The notes under the pieces were generated by a model. The model searched no databases. It saw only the letters and a list, made by a program, of their open reading frames with translations, and was not told where the DNA came from. Positions 46,386-59,851 of a stretch of DNA of 64,000 nucleotides are shown here, piece by piece. The stretch's first letter is position 1; each line of letters starts with the position of its first letter. Source of the stretch: Druceiella hillmani (lineage: Eukaryota > Arthropoda > Insecta > Lepidoptera > Hepialidae); contig JAYKKI010000037.1 in assembly GCA_039881145.1 (NCBI GenBank), forward strand, positions 12,757,501 to 12,821,500, written 5' to 3'. Both the position numbers and the translations under genes were made by a program.

Positions 46386-47755
46386 GAAACATTAATAGTG
46401 ATCTTATATCAAAAAAATCGGTTAATTATGAGAAGAATTAGCCATAAGAGGGTTTCATATAAACCCAGATACTTTAAACAACATATGCAGATGATTTTCA
46501 AAATTTATATCCATTCAGACCGTACTCTCTCGATTAAACTCTATCAACCGTCGTTAATGAAATCAATGCAGATCTGTGTCTGATATTTGAATAGACTCAT
46601 AGAATGTCTATTAATAAAATGTTAAACGTCTCGGGCAATCGTTGTTGTTAGCCAATGGCTTCTTTCAAAAATGTTGATATCAAATTTACCACAATTGTTA
46701 TTGAACTACACTGTCGTTCCCTACTCCGTAACCTTCAAAGATCTGTATCTACTGATCAGTCAAGATCTCAGTCACCAGTACCATAGCAACATATTTCTAC
46801 AAAAATGGAAAACTTATTTTCAGTATGAGATTTTTATTTTCGGGCCAAAAACTCAATACTGACCGCATCATGTGTTAGAATTTGTTCTTGTGGAAGTATT
46901 TATATGTTATTTTCTTATCTTTCATGAGAAAGAAAGACACGATGGTCACATCTGCGATCGTATTAATCTACAAGTAAATAAAGACAGAATACTTAACAGG
47001 TTCGGTGAAATAATTATAAAAAATTACGGAACACTCGATGCGTATTTATATATAAACAACCATATGAGAGAGTTGTTTTTCCATATTATGTTTGTACAAT
47101 AAATATATATCTAAAAAAAAAGAATTCTTCGTAACCATAGTTCATTAAAACACGCGGACATCAAAGAGTTAATCGCGCTCACGATTCGCGATGAAGACGG
47201 CACATGAGGGGCGGGCGGGAATAATTACGGCGCAATTTGTCTCCCGTTAGTGCTCCGGTGACGTGCGCCAAGAGCCTTAAGAAGCAGCGGGAAGTGCCAG
47301 AGGCGCGGTGCGGGAAGGGGCGCGCGACGGAAGTCGTTCTGCCGCTACCTGTCGCCGCGCCGCCCTACATCGCTAGCGGCGGCAACTCTTATAGATTTAG
47401 AGCAACGATTCGCATGTAATAGTCACATTTAAACTGCTAAAATGAAACTGCATGAGTAAATTTACTCTAATTCATCTCCACAAAAAATTGCTTAGATTAT
47501 TAAATATCTTGTCGACATATATCACACATTGATATCTAAACTTGCTCATCGACGTACGCGATTTAAATATTACTAGTGGTCGCCAGTAGTAAAAATTCGA
47601 CCGTAATTGATTCAATTATTAAGTTTGAACTTTATTGAAGTTCCTTTGTCAGAGTATAACTCTATAGTTATTACATATATGAATCTTGTTCTAATGCGTC
47701 AGCTAAAAACGTTTGCAAATATATCAATAGCGATGTTGTACATTAATATACACAC

Positions 47756-47756
<1 letters not shown>
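46386..47756. other. Intergenic DNA with a GC-rich island at 47174-47415
   Basis: The island at 47174-47415 is rich in CpG ('aattacggcgcaatttgtct', 'gcgcggtgcgggaaggggcg', 'ctagcggcggcaac') in strongly AT-rich surroundings. No known coding motif is visible in any frame. It could be a promoter or first exon of an unannotated gene, or a repeat piece. The remainder shows nothing. Confidence 0.4.

Positions 47757-47804
<48 letters not shown>
47757..47804. repeat. (TA)n microsatellite, left flank of the Tc1/mariner copy
   Basis: 48 bases of TA, ending 10 bases before the transposon's terminal inverted repeat. Confidence 0.97.
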
Positions 47805-47806
<2 letters not shown>

Positions 47807-47814
47807 TGTATATA

Positions 47815-49131
47815 TGGCAGATTTCAATGTTTGAAAAATTGTAAAAAAAAACTACACCTCTAATACAAAGTAGGTTTATTTTAACTTTATAATAATAAAT
47901 GCTGATTTCATTTTTTAAACACCACGTTTTCCAAATGGCGGCCATCGAGTCTGACACACTCTTCGAGTCTAGCACGCATGTTTTCAGAAACGCGTCTGCA
48001 GAGCGACTGGGGTATCCTACTGACTTCGGCTCGAATATTTTCTTTAAGTTGTATCACAGTGCTCGGATTTGTTTTGTAAACAACGGATTTTAAGTATCCC
48101 CATAAGAAAAAGTCACATGGACATAAATCGGGTGACCTAGGTGGCCACGGTACGATACCGTTTCGGGACATGTTTTTTTCTGAAAATAACTACCGCACTG
48201 CATTCATGGACACATTAGCAGTGTGAGTTGTGGCTCCGTCCTACTGGTTGAAGGATGGACTGTTTTGGTTGAAGGATGGACTATTCTGTAGTTCTACTCT
48301 GAAAAAGTCATTTAACATCTGGACCTATCTCTCCGAATTCACAGTTACAGTTTGGCCACGTTGATTTTCAAGGAAATAAGGCCCTATAATTGCAGGTGCA
48401 GACATGGCACACCAAACTGTTACTTTAGGCTTATGTAAAGGCTCTTGATGCATTTGTCTTGGGTTGTGGACAGCCCAGTAACGAAAGTTCTGCTTATTCA
48501 CATATCCTTCACATATCCTCCAATGTGAAAGTGAGCTTCGTCACTAAAGAATATGTTGCCCATCCCGGGCAGCAGTACGAAATCTCCACAACATCATCTC
48601 CGCATAAGTTTTTCTTAATTCAAAGTCAGAATCGTGTAAATCTTGAACAATTTGAATTTTAGATGGATGGAACTTGAGCTTTTTTCGCCTTATTAACTGT
48701 AAAGTTGATTTCGGAATTCCCAATATTGATGAACGTGTACGCAGTGATAAACGGGGATTTTCAACGACAGAAACCATAACACGCTCGACATTTTCATCCG
48801 TGGCTACCAATGGTGTAGGTCCTGGCCTGGGCCTATTTAATGTTGATCCTGTAGCTCTGAACCTTGCTACCCGTGACTGAATGAGGTTGATCGATGGTCC
48901 ATCCATCACGTAATCGACGAATACTGTAACGATTATTAAATCGACGGCGTGCTACAGACAGCGAAAATCCATTGGAAATGTACGACTCGACGGCAAAAGC
49001 GCGGTGCTCTCCACTCCACTGTTCCATGGCTACTAAAACATCCGCACCGCTTGCGCTTCTAACGACGCCCCCCCGCCCCTCTTATGTGTTGCGTTCAGAA
49101 ACTATGTTTGTTCAAACTTTGAAATCTGCCA
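47815..49131 (-). mobile_element. Tc1/mariner-superfamily transposon (1317 bp), decayed
   Basis: Terminal inverted repeats TGGCAGATTTCAA(T/A)GTTTGAA begin at 47815 and, on the other strand, at 49131. The element sits between two (TA)n tracts, as expected for a family that targets and duplicates TA. The length matches a Tc1/mariner element with one transposase gene. That gene is on the minus strand and is broken. Confidence 0.9.
47908..49027 (-). pseudogene. Tc1/mariner-like transposase pseudogene
   Basis: Starts at ATG 49027-49025 with MEQWSGEHRAFAVESYISNG, the helix-turn-helix start of a common insect IS630/Tc1/mariner transposase group. Frame breaks: a shift near 48906 (continuing as GPSINLIQSRVARFRATGS); an 11-base direct duplication at 48497-48518 just after SDEAHFHIGGYV; an in-frame 21-base duplication at 48246-48287; and a TAG replacing a Gln codon just before DGATTHTA. 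The last block WPPRSPDLCPCDFFLWGYLK is intact. All three catalytic aspartates (SDEAHF, QDGAT, CDFFLW) can still be seen, but no full-length protein can be made. Confidence 0.88.
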
Positions 49132-49134
<3 letters not shown>

Positions 49135-49183
<49 letters not shown>

Positions 49184-49210
49184 GCACACACATATGTGTG
49201 TATGTGTGTT
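49135..49210. repeat. (TA)n/(CA)n microsatellite, right flank of the Tc1/mariner copy
   Basis: Continues the TA tract interrupted by the transposon, then turns into CACA and TGTG repeats. Confidence 0.95.
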
Positions 49211-49734
49211 TTGACTTTCTGCTCTCTTCTTCCATATAAATTTTATGCCAAATCTCACACTACCTCCGTGCACTTAAAAAGATGTACAAAGTTTTCTCTT
49301 CGCACAGTAATATATAGATTATCTAATAGGAGTATCAGATGGCAAATACGAAAAGCAATAATTAAAAATTAAATAAAATGTCTGGAAATTTTATGACTGA
49401 TCAAAAGAATCCAGTCTTATTTCTTCTACTTAAATGTTTTAAATGTATTTGTGTACAATTACCTAACCAAGTATCATGTTATTACGAAATTGTACAATGT
49501 GTATTAATTAAAAATAACACCAAATTATGTTCTCCTGAGTTGTTACATTAAATATATTTTTAATCGTTGTATTGACACTTTTTCCTATGTTTTCGTATAC
49601 ATGTTCGGGGGAATATTTTTGATTAATTTCAAATAACGTCGTCATATTTAGTCATTTTTTTCCAGTGCAAATAACGTCAAGTGAAAGGACTTAACTATAT
49701 TTATTAAAAATTTTAATGTATACATAAAATAAAC
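49211..49734. other. AT-rich intergenic DNA
   Basis: Nothing supportable. Confidence 0.5.
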
Positions 49735-50430
49735 ACACATCAGTCGGACTTATTGCTACATGAACAATCCTTTCCAGTCAACCACAATGATTAAACGTGA
49801 AAATTTTGTTATGTGGAAAACTGCAAAAGACACTAATAAAAGAAAATGATTAAGATATGAACAAGAAACCAAAAATATCACAGCAAATAAAAAATCAAAA
49901 ATCATACAAACTATATAAAATACAAAAAATATGATTACTCTTGACGTGGCTGGAAACAATAAAAAAGAAATAAATTGGAATCACAAGGGGTAAGACTAAA
50001 GGATTATAAGAGGAAGAACTTTTTCAGACGACCTGATGATAGAGCCAAACGGCCACATTTATAGAAAGCGAGTTCCTAGTATTGGTACCAAAGTTGTACA
50101 GCTTGAACAGCGAAGGACTTTTCACGAAAGGTGATTGTATTTTTGGAAAAAGAAGACTAAACTAGTTTTCGGAGCGTAGCCCTATATCATCTCTTGGCAA
50201 GTAACTAAATCTGCTTCAAGATATGTCAAATAAGTAGAATTGTTCAAAATATTATAAACAAGTGTAAAAATATGTAAATTGCACCGATTGCGGACCTCCA
50301 CCCATTTAGTTGCTCTGAATGGAAAAACATGTTGGCATTTTTTGCAACCCAAAACGTGATGGATGCACAAATTTACATTTACTAAGGGAATAGAAAATTC
50401 CGATTAAAACGGGTAGAAAAATGAGGGCGG
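49735..50430 (-). mobile_element. Second, older copy of the CR1/Jockey-like non-LTR element (3' fragment)
   Basis: Aligns with 30239-30930: 'ggacttattgctacatga', 'ttccagtcaacca', 'ccaaa-tt-t--agctt-' and 'aacagcgaaggacttttc' match in order. On the minus strand, frame pieces WVEVRNRCNLHIFTLVYNIL and LTYLEADLV correspond to WLKIRDRLQLHILTFLFNIL and PNYLSGKFKDL of the other copy. It is strongly diverged and non-functional. Confidence 0.7.
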
Positions 50431-50489
50431 CTCGAGAGTTTATCAAATACGAAGGATAAAAATATTTTCTATAACGTTGAGAATTGAAT

Positions 50490-50960
50490 AGGTCCTTTTT
50501 AGCGTACCGTACCTCAAAATAAAAAACAGAACCCTCCGTATCACAAAATGAAAAAAATAACGGAACTGTCACTAAGGTTATTTACGTTTCCGTTCACTTA
50601 CCCGTCTGTCACAGCTGATTTTTCAAATACTGACGTATAAACTTTAAATTTTATTTTACGATAAAGATTTTAATATATTACAAAAATTAACACTCTGAAA
50701 TATTAATATTGAAATTTTATACAAACAATTTTTTATATGACGTATCGTGTGGGATATTTTTTAGAAAAAAAAATTTAGAAGGATGTAAAACATTTTTTTT
50801 CAGTACTCTATGCAAGATAGTTTTAAAAATATTGTGGAAAATGTCTATAAAAAATATGTCCACTTTGCCTTTTAAATCTCTAAAATCAAAATTATGAAAG
50901 AACGCGTTACTAAACGTTTGCTTAAAGTTTACCGGCAAACTAAAGCAATGCTTCTAAATT
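50490..50960 (+). repeat. Lepidopteran 'gttccgtac' interspersed repeat
   Basis: Contains 'gtaccgtacctcaaaa', 'cagaaccctccgtatcac', 'cccgtctgtcacagctgatt' and 'gacgtataaactttaaattt', the core of a repeat family that is very common in Lepidoptera. Confidence 0.65.
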
Positions 50961-51785
50961 TCATAGTGTTGGGGAAGATATATTAGGAATATATTTATTT
51001 ATATATACACTTTATACGTTATTTTATTGTAAACATTTTGATTTATGTATATACGCAGTGAAAAATAAAATTGATAATTTTAAACTTATACAATATGGTA
51101 AGAGAGCATAGAACTTAATTTCGCAATGTAGAATTTCCTGGAATAAGATATTTTAGAGATAAACTATCGGTACACTAAAATTTATATTTGATATAATTTT
51201 CTTACGTCGTATTTAGAAAGCAACATTCAAAAACAACCAAACTCAGAGCGAATAGACGAAGTCAACATTCCGTTAACACGAAACCAATCAGAACGTTTAC
51301 AGTTTGATGACAGCAAAATATGTAAATTATTCAAAGAACCTATAAATTACCATTTCGTTAAGAGTGGAATTTCATAAATTATACAATCGAATATTGAGCG
51401 ACAGTATTAAAAGTACAAAGGGAGAGCTGAAAGTGAATTGAATGACTGTTATTTGCTTTGCCTCTGACGAGCGGCGCAAATGAAGTACTTTGAGAAGTCG
51501 GAATAACTTCGCCTTGATATTGTATTGGTATTTGATTTGATTTATATTCTAATAATGCGAGCTTCTACATAATGAATTATTCTAAATGACATAAATCAAC
51601 ATTGAAATATTTCGTTTCGTCTTTACACGCTTTATGTGGCTTGACAAATCTGTCTTCGTAATCAAATGTGATTTACTCCGTACGTTAATTGCATAGTGAT
51701 TGTTTAGAGTGTATGTAGTTTCAAACATATTATGTTTGAATTATACATAAATCAAAATGTTTACAATAAATTAACGTATAAAGTG
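50961..51785. other. AT-rich intergenic DNA
   Basis: Nothing supportable. Confidence 0.5.
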
Positions 51786-52593
<808 letters not shown>

Positions 52594-52594
52594 A

Positions 52595-52651
<57 letters not shown>

Positions 52652-52657
52652 TGTATG

Positions 52658-52715
<58 letters not shown>
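52594..52715. repeat. (TA)n microsatellite (122 bp)
   Basis: TA repeats with ACAT, AAAT and GTATGT interruptions. Confidence 0.97.
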
Positions 52716-52718
<3 letters not shown>

Positions 52719-55250
52719 TGATAGATAAGTGTAGAAAAGAGTTACTTAATAATGACAGCAAAAGAATACATATCTCTCAAAGCAAAATGAATAATTTTAT
52801 TATAACGAAATGAAAAAGATAGTAATCGTAACCAGTTTTGTGATTTTAATCCCCATATCATAAATGGGTTTCCCCTTTACGTGTATTAGGCACATAAGTA
52901 GCGATAAGCCTACAAATGTCTATGCTAATTATTTCGCCCCATAAATCCTCATAATGATATTATGCTTTCCATTTTTGTGACTTTTTCTTAGTACATATTT
53001 ATTAGTTATTTCTCCAACCCTTCTCTTTTCTCCTCTCTTTTTTGTACACGTTTTGATTCCTGACTAAAATACTCCCAATTTCAAATAGATGTTATTTCAT
53101 TAATAGTTTGAAAGAAATACCTACACAACAGAAAAACAGGTAAAATTACACCACAGACATAATAAAATGTAGAAATACTTTGTCGTTATTATTCTACCTT
53201 TTTCAGTAAAAATCAATATAGCTTTCATAATCTATCCACCATTACGGTAAATAGATTTTTAAAACTTTTTTGATAGGTCACAAAATTGATTTATTGTAAA
53301 TTGGAGTTACTGTGTTAGTTTAATGGAATCATAAGTATACAAAAGTTATGGAACCACTGGCAAATTTACACTCTTTGCCGCTATAAAATTGAAAATCTTA
53401 TAACGTAAGAAGTGTTCTATATCGGTTCATGTTTAAATATGTTATATTTCAAGTGAGTAGTACTGTATAATAGATAAAGCTTCCATACGTCTTGAAGAGA
53501 AAATAGAAGAAGTACGATTAATTTAATATATTCCTCGTAAGTTAAACGGCCAAATATACAAACTGAGACTAGAAACTGAAGAAAACCTTTACAGTCATTC
53601 CCACTTGAGAGCAGTAGATTAGAGTTTAAAGTATAACAAGACGCTTTGTGCCATTTCCATATTGGTTGTAATTCAAAAGTATAATTAAATATTTACCAGA
53701 TTATTTATATTTAAGAAAAATTATTAAAACGAAAGGCTGAGCAGCCAAGTTGTGCATGTTAGATTCCCGCTTATGTTGCCGATAGAGCAAGTTGGTAGTG
53801 GTAGTGTTAGGGTGCACCAACGGTGGCATTAAATTAAAACACTAAACAAAGGAGCTTGCGCCACCCCCCGAGGACTACGCCACCGGGCGTGGCGTGACTG
53901 GGAGGCGTCGGAGGGGTCGACTACAGCGTGTTTCCAATGTAGGTGCCGTTTTTAAAAAATGTCGTATGTAAAATGCCAAAGAAAATATTTAACTACATAT
54001 TATGTAGTCTATAATTATATGTATACTCATATAATAAAAAACAAAGTAAGACGCAAGAGTACCTACGCATTCAACGCAATATTTAATTACATATTCTAAA
54101 TATTTTTACCAATTATCGTGCACGTAAAGTAGTAAATTTTTAATTTAATTTCTTTCAGTCCAGTGAATAAATAATGTGCTAGTAATATGTCAAAACCTCC
54201 ATATAATTTACTTTATTAAATTTAGCATAAAACAAATAAAACTTCATGAAAATTAATTTGAATTATACATAAGTAAATATTTCTATGTACCTAGGGCATT
54301 TATTTTTTTAATAAATCATATTACAAAGACCACATCGTATATGTTTTTTACCGGTTTAGCATTCAACAAATAATTTCTACAACAAAAAATTGATTATATT
54401 TTATAAAAAAACCCGAAACGAAGTTCTCAATATACCAGTTAATCAGGATTTTATATATTTAATTAAGATGAGAAACATATTTTCTTTTTTGTTTAATTAT
54501 TTGTTATTTATTTTTCGCCTTGTTGTTTACATTGTTTTTGTTTGGTGTCTACCTATCTGGTTCTACCCTTATGATTATTTTAATTAACAATATTTACAAT
54601 GTGCTAGGCTAGTAAACTCCAATACTATCAGTGATAATTCATGCTAAGTAATGTTCAGGTACTTTCTAGGGTTCCGCAGTATCTTGGCACCCTTCTTACT
54701 TCATTATTCATAATCATTTCCCGCCATTGCAAAGTTTGAAATAATAATAGTTACACCTGAATACATAACACGACACGATTCTATTATTAGCTTGTATAAT
54801 AACAAAACTTAAAATATCACTGTTTGAAGTAGAAAATCGGATGCGTTATTGACAGGCGAATTAAGTTTAATTTCCCAAATAATTTTGGGAAACGAATGAT
54901 TTCTTATTTCTACAACCTTATAAAAAGTAGAAAGTATACATTTATCTAAAAGCTTTTGAACAGTTCACAATAACCAGTCAACATATTTAATTAAAATAAA
55001 CTAAAATTTTGTTAAATTTATTTTTACCCCAATTGAACTACAAAAAAGTAACCCGTTCACATTCTATGAAGTGCAAATTAAACAATTTACAATCGGTGTT
55101 AACATGATCAATACATACGATGCTCAACATTGCAAATGGTAGTAACATTAACAAACTAAGCGGCTTTTGTATGAATATAATTTATATTAGATAAATAGCA
55201 GCATAAGCGTAATTTTAAAGTTTCACATAATCTAATAAACACCTTTCACT
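52716..55250. other. Intergenic DNA with a GC-richer block at 53745-53940
   Basis: The block at 53745-53940 contains 'gccgatagagcaagttggta', 'gggtgcaccaacggtggcat' and 'ccaccgggcgtggcgtgact', with a small inverted symmetry. 'agattcccgc' resembles part of a pol III B box, but no SINE could be established. Elsewhere nothing is supportable. Confidence 0.35.
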
Positions 55251-55254
55251 ACTG

Positions 55255-55500
55255 AGGCAGTACGCTCCCTCTACTGTCCATTCGGGCGCACCGAACGCGC
55301 GCGCCCCGAGACCGACACACGCGCAGCTCCGCCACTGTGCGCTCAAATGCATGCAATTTGTGTATGGCTCTTACTTACCGAGTCATTCCCACTAAAACAA
55401 TGAGAGCTAAGAGGAGATTAATTAGACTTGGAGAAACGGTGCTTTTTATAAAAGTCAAGTGTTATAACCGTATACATCCGATGATATTAAAAAGTGTAAG
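55255..55500 (+). promoter_or_regulatory. GC-rich island followed by a TATA-like box: possible promoter of an unseen transcript
   Basis: A CpG-rich block (55285-55345, 'gcaccgaacgcgcgcgcccc') is followed by TATAAAA at 55448-55454 and a donor-like 'gtaagt' near 55497. No coding exon is recognised downstream within the window. This is weak, signal-only evidence. Confidence 0.2.
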
Positions 55501-57493
55501 TGCAATCGTAAAATAACTAAACTTTTTTGAAATAATGTCCTTATATAATTCGCAAAGTTTTGAGTCCTAATTAACGTTCGCAGTTTGAAGTAAGTTTAAA
55601 TCGTCAAACCACGAAGACTGAGGTGTAGAAATATACTTGATTTTAGTGAATGCAGTTTCGATTTCGCAACAAGAAAAGTAATGTTTGTGTTATTTTTCAA
55701 TTTAATTAAATTTACGATTCTTAGATTTACGAAATATATGAAGTGAAAATTATATTAACTTCACTATATAGTTCGACAGAGGTTGATACCAAAAACCGTC
55801 GGAACCGTTCAAGTTAGAAATGAAAAATTTAAATAATTACACGAATTAATGACTGTATGTGTGTGCGTGCTTGCGTGCGTGTGTGCGTGCGACTTTGTAA
55901 AAGTTGAGGATAAACGTTGTACGTCATTACTTGACTCTTTTTTACTGTGTGCACACCAAATCGTTTGTAAATACCACCTACCGCATATTGGTAAACCCCT
56001 TCCGACAGGGAAAACCAACACTAGACGAGCTTATCTCGTAAAACCTGGGCACCATTAACGTTAAGCTGCAACGTATCCACTCTGATATAAGGGAGTATGG
56101 CAATGTTACTCACTGAATTTATTAAATCAAATTTAAAGCAATTACGAAGCCGTGAGCCGGGGAATTTTAGGGCTTAAAGGAATCAGGCTAGAACCGTATA
56201 GAAAGTTTTAGGTTTATACACGAAATGTAATACGATGGAAAAGATGTTAACAACTTATCCTATTAACGAGACATTTATATTTTTAAAATCTTATTATTTA
56301 AATAATATATGCTAAATATGTACGTTCTGGTATACAGGAGATACCTTTTCACAACGTTGTCATTTACAGATTAGTAGGAATCTATATTAAAGTTTTAAAA
56401 TCAAGGTCATTGAAGGCGTACTTAAGAATATTTACGTATTACAAGTACATCTAAGAAAAAATGTACTTTATACCTTTCATATGTAATTTTAAGTCAGATA
56501 TAATAAAGAAAAGAAAAAGCTACTATGGTGGTTTTTTACTGGATTATTAGAAAATATTTTTGAAGAAAAAAAATTAATTTTGACATACAATACAAAATTT
56601 TATTAACTTTATAGGGTTTGCAATTATGACATTTTCCAAAATTTTAGATCACATGGCAGTTAATGATATTTATGTGTCCAAGATGTAATTTTTAAAATCT
56701 CATAATTTGCTTCTTATTAATTAGCACAATAAATTTATGTCTTGAAGGTTTTAGAAAGATTAAGTTTTAATTTACTTAAAAAACAAGAAAGATTTTACAT
56801 CAGAAGGAACAAGCTATTAGCAAAGTTTCCAAATGTTCGACAAATTCTCGTTCTGAAAAATATTAAATGAAATGAACTCGAATAAATTAAATTATCATGG
56901 ATAATAGTGAGAAATAAATTTCATAATGACTAAGCTTTTTTTAAAATGAAAGTTCAATAATCATCTATGAGTGAAGTGAACTTAAAAGAAATTATCGTCA
57001 TAAAATACTTGTTGAAAACGAAAACTACTTTAAAAATCAATTTGAATTTTCATGCCTATGTTATTAATAGATCAATGAAGGAAAAAAGCTTTATAAAGCA
57101 AGCTTAAAAAATCGCTTATTGAGAAAATGACTTGTGATATTTATTTGCCGCGCTTGTCTTTTACTTTTTCACGAATCTGACAATGCGTAATTAATTTTCA
57201 ATTTTACCTGTAAGCTTCTTTCTTATATTGAATTTTTGATAGCGAATTCAAACGTATATTGATAAATCGTAATGTTAACATTGGTGGAGCCACCTTTTTA
57301 TTCTCTACATTTGTTCGTCTTTGGTAAATTCTGCATTGTAAATTCTAAAGAGCTTTCCGTATAATTTCTTTGAGTCCATTTCTAAGTGACGTAATCAATA
57401 GGTATCTACGCATTAGGTGCAAATCTAATATAAACAGAAGTTATTTCAAGTAAATTTAGCGGTTATGGTAAAGTTAAAATTACTTCTAAGTGT
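55501..57493. other. Intergenic DNA with a short (TG/CG)n tract at 55855-55890
   Basis: No gene recognised. The 69- and 70-codon frames over the TG/CG tract lie on opposite strands and are artefacts. Confidence 0.45.
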
Positions 57494-58061
57494 GGGGCCA
57501 CACTAAAGGTTAACGCCATTAATTTTCGCGTTAATGGACAATAGACACAAGTATAGCCACGACTTAACATGCTATTTTTAATAGCATTCATAATACTGTT
57601 AAAAGTGACGGTCTTTTTTGAAACATCAAAGAGATTTAACACATTTTAATGCGTGTAGTGGCCACATCTGCTTTTATCAGTATGCAACAAGAGGGTCAAC
57701 AGGATGATAAATTTTCTGAAGCAACTGTGGATCAGAAAAGATACTCTGACATGTTGAATTAATATTAAGTATTCTGTGACTATGAAATGGACAAATGAAA
57801 AATTTATTAAGTTTCATGAAGTATTTTACACCGTTTTGATCCGTCTAGTAATGATATACATTCATAAAATAGTAATTAATACTCATAAAGTTATACAGTA
57901 TAGCAGATTCAACCTCCGTCTTGAAAATAACGCGTTCTTTATCGGCGTTATTTGCTGAATGCAAATGTAGCCACTCAATTTAACTTGTTATTTCGTGGAA
58001 TATTTTTACGCTTTAATTATGGTCAAAATGAGCGTTAGACCTTAACATTTAGTGTGGCCCC
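57494..58061. mobile_element. MITE with GGGGCCACACTAAA terminal inverted repeats (568 bp)
   Basis: The left end GGGGCCACACTAAAGGTTAA (57494) and the reverse complement of the right end, GGGGCCACACTAAATGTTAA (58061), match at 19 of 20 positions. 'gttaacgc' and 'gttaatgg' words near the left have counterparts 'aacgctcatt' at the right. No transposase is present (the 60-codon frame inside has no domain). A clear target duplication was not found. Confidence 0.75.
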
Positions 58062-58323
58062 AGCATGAAAGAATCATTGCATCAACAAAATAAAATATAA
58101 GAATTCTACTCGACCTATGAAACTTGACTCATGACTAGTCAAGAAGATAATTAATTACTACAAAAGTTTCAGTCACTATAGTTCTATCGACTAGCATGAG
58201 CAAAAGAGCTCTACATAATTATTAAAATTCACTATTTCTCATTTTTTATTATTTAAATATAACGAATTGAAAAACAGGCCGATCGATAGTGCAGAAACCT
58301 AATCTTCACTGCATGCTATGGAG

Positions 58324-59063
58324 TAGAGGTGCACAAAATGTATCAATGAAAAGAAAAGAGTGATATATATCACATCTTCAGCTCAGTAGCTCAGTATCTC
58401 AGTACTCCGAGTTATTAACGAAATTACTTATTACGCATTCTTTGAACAATGGTCATGCAACGTGGGATAAAAAGTAATGACTGAATATTATGCATTGTTT
58501 AAAAATAAAAATAAATTCTGCAAGAACATCCACTTCATTTTGCTTAATACTTTGCAGGTTTAGGATTTAGGACTTTCAACCTAGATTCAAATTAAACATA
58601 AAATATTTTAATGTTAATTAAATAAATTGGAATAGATTGGCGTATTTATACAACTTTAAATTTGAATTTTGAAATGAATCAAAAATAGTGTCTGTTTACG
58701 CAAATATTTTGAGCGAACTAAAGTATATTTTACCTCTAACGAACTAACGTATACTTGATCACAGCATTCACATTGGATCACGAGTAGCTACGTCGTCTAC
58801 ATAGAACCAGTTGCATATTTGACTAAACAATTCGATCGTTTTCTTTCTCTTTCATGTAACGTCAAAACATGTACTTTTATATCTATCTTCACGACGCGTC
58901 GAATGAGTAAACTGATTGACTCGGTGAAACAAAAAAGACGCCGATCATTTCCGAGCTAGTGATATACTGATACATTTTGATTTCAAGTGAGCGAGTGATA
59001 GATATGATCATAACATATGAGCTATATCTTTTATATCTCTCACTCATGAGTTACACATCTCTA
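58324..59063. mobile_element. Non-autonomous hAT element (740 bp) with 8-bp target duplication
   Basis: Ends TAGAGGTGCACAAAATG (58324) and, in reverse complement from 59063, TAGAGATGTGTAACTCATG form an imperfect hAT-style inverted repeat. The flanking octamers CTATGGAG (58316-58323) and CTATGGAC (59064-59071) differ at one base. The inside has 'ctcagtagctcagtatctca' repeats and no transposase. Confidence 0.72.
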
Positions 59064-59071
59064 CTATGGAC

Positions 59072-59851
59072 ACAAAAAATCATGTATTGAGTTAGCTAAT
59101 AAATTTTTACTCCGATTTGTTCTTAAAAACAATATTTTAAAGTCTAAATGTCACAAAGAAATCAAACTATAATACGATATATATGCACCATCATTATCTC
59201 TGGCTTGCCGCCATCTGGTAGTTGACCGTATACTTCCAGAGTGACAATCTCGTGAGTTAGATTCAATTAACCAATCGAAGTTACAATCTAATGTCAATAA
59301 TTACAATTTAATTCAACAAACATTAACTTCTGATTGAGACTAACATAAACCTCAGTAACATATTTTGGAAGGTTTCCCAATTTATGTAAATCTATTTTTC
59401 TTAAGACATGACTACAATTGAGTTCCTCAGCCAATCAAGGAGTAATAAGCTGTAAATCTTCCTCAATCTGGTGCTTTAATCGTAATAAAGTTTATCTCCA
59501 AGATCGCGATCTTCGTTCTTGTACTTCCTGAATCAAATTTTCACCACCTGCTAAGGCACTGTTGATTCGTCCATTGCATGATATATGTTATATGTGGCCG
59601 TCTTCGCATCGAAGCCCAGATGGAACTCATGTATTAGGAGAGCCCGTACTCTAGGTTGATTTAAATCTAAAATAATTTTCTTTTACATAATACACCTGAA
59701 GGTGTGACAGTAACTGTCATTAACCAAGTATACTTTGACCTATTTATATCTTAGAATAAAGAACTCTGAAACTTTTTGAAAATGTATTATACAATTCAAA
59801 AGTAAGAAGGAATATCCCAAATTTTTAAGGTAACACAATTTTCAGAGGTCA
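59072..59851. other. Intergenic DNA
   Basis: Nothing supportable. Confidence 0.5.

Noticed and set aside
45982..46392. 136-codon minus-strand frame as hAT transposase
   Set aside because: It crosses the right end of the hAT element into flanking DNA and shows no transposase motif.
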